Assembly (NCBI GenBank): GCA_937896295.1
Contig: CALBME010000209.1
Coordinates: forward strand, 1 to 9,398
DNA from: an uncultured Micavibrio sp.
Lineage (GTDB): Bacteria > Pseudomonadota > Alphaproteobacteria > Micavibrionales > UBA1664
DNA length: 9,398 bases
Reading direction: 5' to 3'
Shown here piece after piece: positions 5,762 to 9,398 of this stretch; within the stretch, counting starts at the first letter, position 1; each line of letters begins with the position of its first letter. The position numbers and the translations under genes were made by a program. The notes beneath the pieces are model-generated. The model was not told the origin of the DNA. It worked only from the letters and a program-made list of their open reading frames with translations, and made no database searches.

Positions 5762-7213
5762 TTATCCCAGTTTTTGTTTGAGCAGCTGGTTCACGATATC
5801 CGGGTTGGCCTTGCCGCCCGAATTTTTCATGACCTGTCCGACGAAGAAGCCGAACAGCTTGTCCTTGCCGCCTTTATAGGCCGCGACATTGTCCGGGTTG
5901 GCGGCGATCACGTCGTCGACGATCTTCTCAATCGCGCCGGTATCGGTCACCTGGCGCAGGCCTTTTTCTTCCACGATCGCGGCGGCTTCCTTGCCGGATG
6001 CGAACATCTCGGCGAACACGTCCTTGGCGATCTTGCCGGAAATCGTGTTGTCGGAGATCAGCGCGATCAGCCCACCGAGGGATTCCGCCTTCACCGGGCT
6101 GTCATCCAGTGTCTTGCCGTCCTTGTTGAGGCGGCCCAGCAATTCGTTCAGGACCCAGTTTGCGGCCAGCTTGGCGTCACGGCCCTTGGCCACGGTTTCA
6201 AAATATGCTGCGCGGTTCTGTTCCGCGATCAGCACGCCGGCATCGTAAACGGTCAGGCCGTAATCATTGATGAAACGGTGTTTCTTCTGATCGGGCAGTT
6301 CGGGCATGCCTGCCTTGATGCGCTCGATCATCTCGTCGCTTAAGACCAGCGGCAAAAGATCGGGGTCCGGGAAATACCGGTAATCATGCGCATCTTCCTT
6401 GGAGCGAAGGGTGCGGGTTTCCAGCTTGGCCGGGTCCCACAGGCGTGTCTCCTGGTCGATGGTGCCGCCGCTTTCAAGAATCTCCAGCTGGCGCTGCGCT
6501 TCGTATTCGATCGCCATCTGTGCGGCTTTGACAGAGTTGACGTTCTTGACTTCGGTACGGGTGCCGAACGGCGCGCCGGGGCGGCGCAGGGACAGGTTCA
6601 CGTCGCAACGCATGGACCCTTCCTCCATGTTGCCGTCGCAGGTACCGAGGTAACGCAGGATCATGCGCAGCTTGTTGAGGTACGCAACGACTTCCTCGCT
6701 GGAACGCAGGTCAGGTTCCGACACGATTTCCATCAGTGCCGAACCCGAACGGTTCAGGTCGACATAGGATTTGGTCGGGTGCTGGTCGTGCATCGATTTG
6801 CCCGCGTCCTGTTCAAGGTGCAGGCGGGTGATGCCGATGGTGCGCGACGTGCCGTCGGGCATATCGATTTCGATGAAGCCAAGGCCGACGATCGGGTGCT
6901 GAAACTGCGAAATTTGGTAGCCCTGCGGTAGGTCTGGATAGAAGTAATTCTTACGCTCGAATACCGAGTATTTGTTGATCGCGGCATTGATGCCAAGACC
7001 GGTCTTCACCGCCTGTTCGACGCAGTACTCATTCAGAACGGGAAGCATGCCCGGCATGGCGGCATCGACCAGCGACACTTCGCTGTTCGGCTCGGCCCCG
7101 AACGATGTGGCGGCGCCCGAAAACAGTTTGGAATTGGCGATGACCTGGGCGTGGACCTCAAGCCCAATCACCATTTCCCATGCACCGGTTTCACCCTTGA
7201 TCAGCTCAGCCAT
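5762..7213 (-). CDS. gatB: Aspartyl/glutamyl-tRNA(Asn/Gln) amidotransferase subunit B
   Basis: A complete 483-residue GatB, the tRNA-binding and kinase subunit of GatCAB. The complex converts Asp-tRNA(Asn) and/or Glu-tRNA(Gln) to the amidated forms using ATP and ammonia channelled from GatA. The N-terminal cradle domain shows WEMVIGLEVHAQ (12-23), SKLFSGA (28-34), KNYFYPDLPQGYQISQ (88-103) and the family signature VDLNRSGSALMEIVSEPD (151-168) with GNMEEGSMRCDVN (194-206). The C-terminal helical and YqeY-like tail runs from about 330 to VNQLLKQKLG. Length is normal. The start at 7213 is supported by AAGGAAG seven bases upstream. It lies 26 bases after the transporter gene and four bases before the small secreted protein gene, within one transcription unit with gatA and apt. 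No key motif is missing. Confidence 0.97.
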   Translation of the reverse strand: MAELIKGETGAWEMVIGLEVHAQVIANSKLFSGAATSFGAEPNSEVSLVDAAMPGMLPVLNEYCVEQAVKTGLGINAAINKYSVFERKNYFYPDLPQGYQISQFQHPIVGLGFIEIDMPDGTSRTIGITRLHLEQDAGKSMHDQHPTKSYVDLNRSGSALMEIVSEPDLRSSEEVVAYLNKLRMILRYLGTCDGNMEEGSMRCDVNLSLRRPGAPFGTRTEVKNVNSVKAAQMAIEYEAQRQLEILESGGTIDQETRLWDPAKLETRTLRSKEDAHDYRYFPDPDLLPLVLSDEMIERIKAGMPELPDQKKHRFINDYGLTVYDAGVLIAEQNRAAYFETVAKGRDAKLAANWVLNELLGRLNKDGKTLDDSPVKAESLGGLIALISDNTISGKIAKDVFAEMFASGKEAAAIVEEKGLRQVTDTGAIEKIVDDVIAANPDNVAAYKGGKDKLFGFFVGQVMKNSGGKANPDIVNQLLKQKLG

Positions 7214-7220
7214 TGTCTCA

Positions 7221-7228
7221 CTTCCTTG
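7221..7228 (-). promoter_or_regulatory. Ribosome binding site of gatB
   Basis: AAGGAAG, seven bases ahead of the gatB ATG, is the strongest Shine-Dalgarno sequence in this operon; the neighbouring genes rely on overlap or near-overlap instead. Confidence 0.6.
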
Positions 7229-7239
7229 AATCCAGTCAC

Positions 7240-8076
7240 TTATTTAGCCAAAAACAAAGGTATCGACAAGGCAAAGGCCAATACCCCCCAGATTAATTGT
7301 TCCCGCACGGTGCGTTCTTTCCAGATCAGGGCCGAAAGCACCAGCAAAACCGGCGTGGACAGGTTCTGGACCAAAATGATGGCCGTGATCGGGTTGATCG
7401 TGACGCTTTGGTAAAACTTAAAGATTTCCGCGACGGCGAACAGGATTCCGGCGGGCAGGGCGAGGCGGTTGAAGACCGCGGTCCTGATGTCGCCATGGGC
7501 CGCCATGCCCGCCGCCAGTAGGACGGCGTTGGACAGGGTCAGATATCCATACCAGCCCATGTGCGAGATGCCGAACTGGTCCATGCCGCCCATGACCGTC
7601 AGCAGGACGACGATGGCGGCGTAATCGCGTTTGGCGGCTGTGTTCAGCTCGCTTAAATGACCACGCAGGAAAAAGATGCAGGACAGGGCGCACACGCTGG
7701 CCGCCGAAAACCATTCCAGTCCCGACAGGCGTTCGCCCAGCAGGGAATTGATGGCGGCGACGGCGCCGATCGACATGGGCGCGGTGTACAGGCTGGATGA
7801 CAGGCTGGCGCGCATCAGCCGCTGGCCCAGGAACAGTGTCAGGTATAAAAGCCCGCCCTTGATGATGGCGACGAAAACCGCCGCCGGGTTCGCGCGGGCG
7901 GCCTGCCACGCATCCGCGGCATAGAACGGTGCGGTCACGGCCAGACCGGCCAGCACCCACACCGCGATGAACAGCGGCACGCTGCGATGGTCCAGCACAT
8001 CGCTGCAGCGTTTGAGCAAAAGCTTGTATCCGATCGTCAGCACAAACAGGACGATCAGGCATAGGCCGGGGGTCAT
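7240..8076 (-). CDS. EamA/DMT-superfamily integral membrane transporter
   Basis: A 278-residue, strongly hydrophobic protein with about nine or ten apparent membrane segments. Examples are LCLIVLFVLTIGYKLLL near residue 5, LFIAVWVLAGLAVTAPFYA (35-53), AAIVVLLTVMGGM in the middle and LIWGVLAFALSIPLFLA at the end. The C-terminal half has the EamA-type pattern ITAIILVQNLSTPVLLVLSALIWKER, in which a helix is followed by a conserved Glu before the last span, and the first half shows a matching MSIGAVAAINSLLGERLSG. Two such repeats are the EamA plan. DMT proteins export or import metabolites such as amino acids or nucleotide precursors; the substrate here is unknown. It starts six bases after the gatA stop without a visible Shine-Dalgarno sequence, so it is probably translated by coupling. 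The presence of this gene between gatA and gatB is unusual. Confidence 0.82.
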   Translation of the reverse strand: MTPGLCLIVLFVLTIGYKLLLKRCSDVLDHRSVPLFIAVWVLAGLAVTAPFYAADAWQAARANPAAVFVAIIKGGLLYLTLFLGQRLMRASLSSSLYTAPMSIGAVAAINSLLGERLSGLEWFSAASVCALSCIFFLRGHLSELNTAAKRDYAAIVVLLTVMGGMDQFGISHMGWYGYLTLSNAVLLAAGMAAHGDIRTAVFNRLALPAGILFAVAEIFKFYQSVTINPITAIILVQNLSTPVLLVLSALIWKERTVREQLIWGVLAFALSIPLFLAK

Positions 8077-8082
8077 GGCGTT

Positions 8083-9195
8083 TTACGCCGCTTTTCGGGC
8101 GACCAGTTGCGGCTTGGCGGTAAACTGCGCCGCGCGTTCGATGACGGAACCCGCCCGGAAGACCATGGCTTCGTCCCACGCCTTGCCGATGATCTGCAGG
8201 CCAAGCGGCAGGCCATCGGGGGACAGGCCGACCGGTACGGACATGCCGGGCAGGCCGGCAAGGTTGACGGTCACGGTGAACACGTCGTTCAGGTACATCT
8301 TGACCGGATCGTCTTCGTTTTCGCCGATGGCGAAAGCCGGTGACGGCGTGGCCGGGGTCAGCAGCACGTCGCATTGCTCGTACGCTTTTTTGAAATCTTC
8401 CGCGATCAGGCGGCGGATTTTCTGTGCCTTGATGTAATAGGCGTCGTAATAACCGGCCGACAGGACGTAAGTGCCGATCATGATACGGCGTTTCACTTCC
8501 GCGCCGAACCCTTGCGCGCGTGTCAGCTCGTACATGTCTTTCAGGTTGTTACCCTCGACGCGCAGGCCGTAACGCACACCGTCGTAACGGGCGAGGTTGG
8601 AGGAGCATTCCGCCGGGGCAATGATGTAATAGGCGGGCAGGGCGTATTGCGTGTGCGGCAGGCTGACCTCGACGATCTCGGCACCGGCGTCCTTGCACCA
8701 GGCGATACCTTCGTCCCAGCTTTTCTCGATCGCGGCGTCCATGCCCTTCATGCGGTATTCTTTGGGAATGCCGACCTTCACGCCCTTGAGTTCGCCCGTC
8801 AGCGATTTGCGGAAATCGGGCACAGGCAGATTGGCGGAGGTGGAGTCCTTCGGATCGTGACCCGACATGACTTCCAGCATCAGGGCGCAGTCTTCCACCG
8901 TGCGTGCAAACGGACCGGCCTGGTCCAGCGACGACGCGAAGGCGACGACGCCCCAGCGCGAGCAGCGGCCATAGGTGGGTTTGATGCCGACAACGCCGCA
9001 GAAACTTGCCGGCTGGCGGATCGATCCACCCGTATCGGTACCGATCGAAATCGGCGCCAAGCGTGCCGCCAAACAAGCGGCCGAGCCACCGCTCGAACCA
9101 CCGGGGACCACATCGAGGTTCCATGGATTCCGGCAAACGCCAAAGGCCGACGTTTCGTTGCTGGAACCCATCGCGAACTCATCAAGATTTGTTTT
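8083..9195 (-). CDS. gatA: Aspartyl/glutamyl-tRNA amidotransferase subunit A, N-terminally truncated at a sequence junction
   Basis: This is the C-terminal ~370 residues of GatA, the glutaminase subunit of GatCAB, an amidase-signature enzyme that releases ammonia for tRNA-bound Asp/Glu. Recognisable residues run from KTNLDEFAMGSSNETSAFG. The amidase signature follows: GGSSGGSA holds the cis-serine (residue 26 counted from the Met at 9171), and TDTGGSIRQPASFCGVVG holds the nucleophile Ser (residue 50). The 24-residue spacing equals that of Ser154/Ser178 in the characterised S. aureus enzyme. RCSRWGVVAFASSLDQAGPFAR and the C-terminal LPGMSVPVGLSPDGLPLGLQIIGK are also typical. About 120 N-terminal residues are missing, including the catalytic lysine, because an unrelated AT-rich sequence replaces them from about 9177-9195. 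The Met at 9171 is an internal methionine of the DEFAMGSS motif, not a start. The stop is six bases before the transporter gene. The true chromosome probably carries an intact gene. Confidence 0.93.
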   Translation of the reverse strand, partial: KTNLDEFAMGSSNETSAFGVCRNPWNLDVVPGGSSGGSAACLAARLAPISIGTDTGGSIRQPASFCGVVGIKPTYGRCSRWGVVAFASSLDQAGPFARTVEDCALMLEVMSGHDPKDSTSANLPVPDFRKSLTGELKGVKVGIPKEYRMKGMDAAIEKSWDEGIAWCKDAGAEIVEVSLPHTQYALPAYYIIAPAECSSNLARYDGVRYGLRVEGNNLKDMYELTRAQGFGAEVKRRIMIGTYVLSAGYYDAYYIKAQKIRRLIAEDFKKAYEQCDVLLTPATPSPAFAIGENEDDPVKMYLNDVFTVTVNLAGLPGMSVPVGLSPDGLPLGLQIIGKAWDEAMVFRAGSVIERAAQFTAKPQLVARKAA

Positions 9196-9398
9196 ACTTG
9201 CTTGGCGGATAATTTTGGAAAATAAGAACGAATCATTGCCGCTACACCCGCTACATTTGGAGAAGCCATAGAAGTTCCTTGTAAATATTCATATTTACCA
9301 TCTGGAACGGTAGAATAAATTTTATCACCTGGCGCAAAAACATTCACCATTTTTTGGTTAAAATTAGAGAATCCTGCTCTTAAAAATTCATTATTATT
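9177..9398 (-). CDS. Fragment of a subtilisin-family (S8) serine protease, foreign to the rest of the window
   Basis: The frame is open from the right edge. About 74 residues are visible and are AT-rich in codon choice (AAT, AAA, TTA). NQKMVNVFAPGDKIYSTVPD precedes YLQGTSMASPNVAGVAAMIR, the S8 catalytic serine motif (GTSMASP, Ser about residue 43 of the visible part). FPKLSAKQVKQILMSS follows, the usual helix after the active-site serine. The Asp and His of the triad would lie off the window. The style resembles secreted proteases of Bacteroidetes/flavobacteria. The reading frame continues past the junction to 8880, but from about 9176 on it only reads gatA out of frame, so those residues are spurious. 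Neither start nor true C-terminus is present. Confidence 0.85.

Noticed and set aside
5672..6931. Several + strand frames opposite gatB (223, 119 and 181 codons)
   Set aside because: They are antisense shadows of a fully recognisable GatB.
8077..8089. GGCGT-TTT-ACGCC hairpin at the gatA stop and transporter start
   Set aside because: Only a 5-bp stem in GC-rich DNA; it may be chance, and there is no supporting evidence for control.
7418..8374. 318-codon - strand frame spanning the transporter and the gatA 3' end
   Set aside because: Arg/Pro/His-rich translation out of frame with two recognisable genes.
8374..9225. Long + strand frame (283 codons) opposite gatA
   Set aside because: It is a GC-driven antisense frame across conserved GatA sequence and also crosses the chimeric junction.
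8880..9350. 156-residue open frame starting in the protease and ending inside gatA
   Set aside because: Only the part above about 9176 is protease; the rest reads gatA in the wrong frame with low-complexity Arg/Ala sequence, so it is not a real fusion protein.
1..9398. CRISPR arrays, insertion sequences, toxin-antitoxin or phage-defence genes
   Set aside because: No repeat-spacer pattern, terminal inverted repeats, transposase or recognisable defence gene was seen on either strand.

Overview
The window looks like an alphaproteobacterial chromosome segment: moderately GC-rich genes, a gatA/gatB amidotransferase locus, an RcnB-like periplasmic protein and a CCA-encoding tRNA-Ser. The lineage is an inference from protein style and gene order; I cannot place it to genus. 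The contig is probably metagenomic or otherwise draft, because its right end carries a sequence that does not belong with the rest.

Region 1 (1-3960) is a surface-polysaccharide and accessory region. A GC-rich GT-B (MurG-like) glycosyltransferase, open at the left edge, is followed at about base 1600 by a sharp drop in GC. The AT-richer block holds an NAD-dependent sugar epimerase on the + strand. Two - strand genes converge on it: a phage-type LamG/jelly-roll-like protein and a small secreted four-cysteine protein. The epimerase and LamG-like genes overlap tail to tail by four bases. This block has the look of horizontally acquired DNA, but no integrase, att site or transposase is visible.

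Region 2 (3960-4830) returns to GC-rich sequence. It has an RcnB-like secreted protein with its own intrinsic terminator and an 18-bp perfect palindrome upstream that looks like an operator, then tRNA-Ser(GCU), all on the - strand.

Region 3 (4895-9195, - strand) is a tightly packed operon in the order gatA - EamA/DMT-type transporter - gatB - small secreted Cys protein - apt. GatA and GatB are subunits of the Asp-tRNA(Asn)/Glu-tRNA(Gln) amidotransferase. Apt salvages adenine. The transporter and the small secreted protein are inserted between these housekeeping genes with gaps of a few bases or overlaps.

Region 4 (about 9177-9398) is very AT-rich and encodes, on the - strand, the Ser-motif end of a subtilisin-family (S8) protease of Bacteroidetes style. 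It joins gatA inside codons for the GatA 'DEFAMGSS' region, out of frame, and removes about 120 N-terminal residues of GatA including the catalytic lysine. The best explanation is a chimeric assembly or amplification join at a short shared sequence, not a real gene fusion.

I found no convincing new multi-gene system. The junction, the AT-rich block, the palindrome and the operon layout are the points worth a second look.
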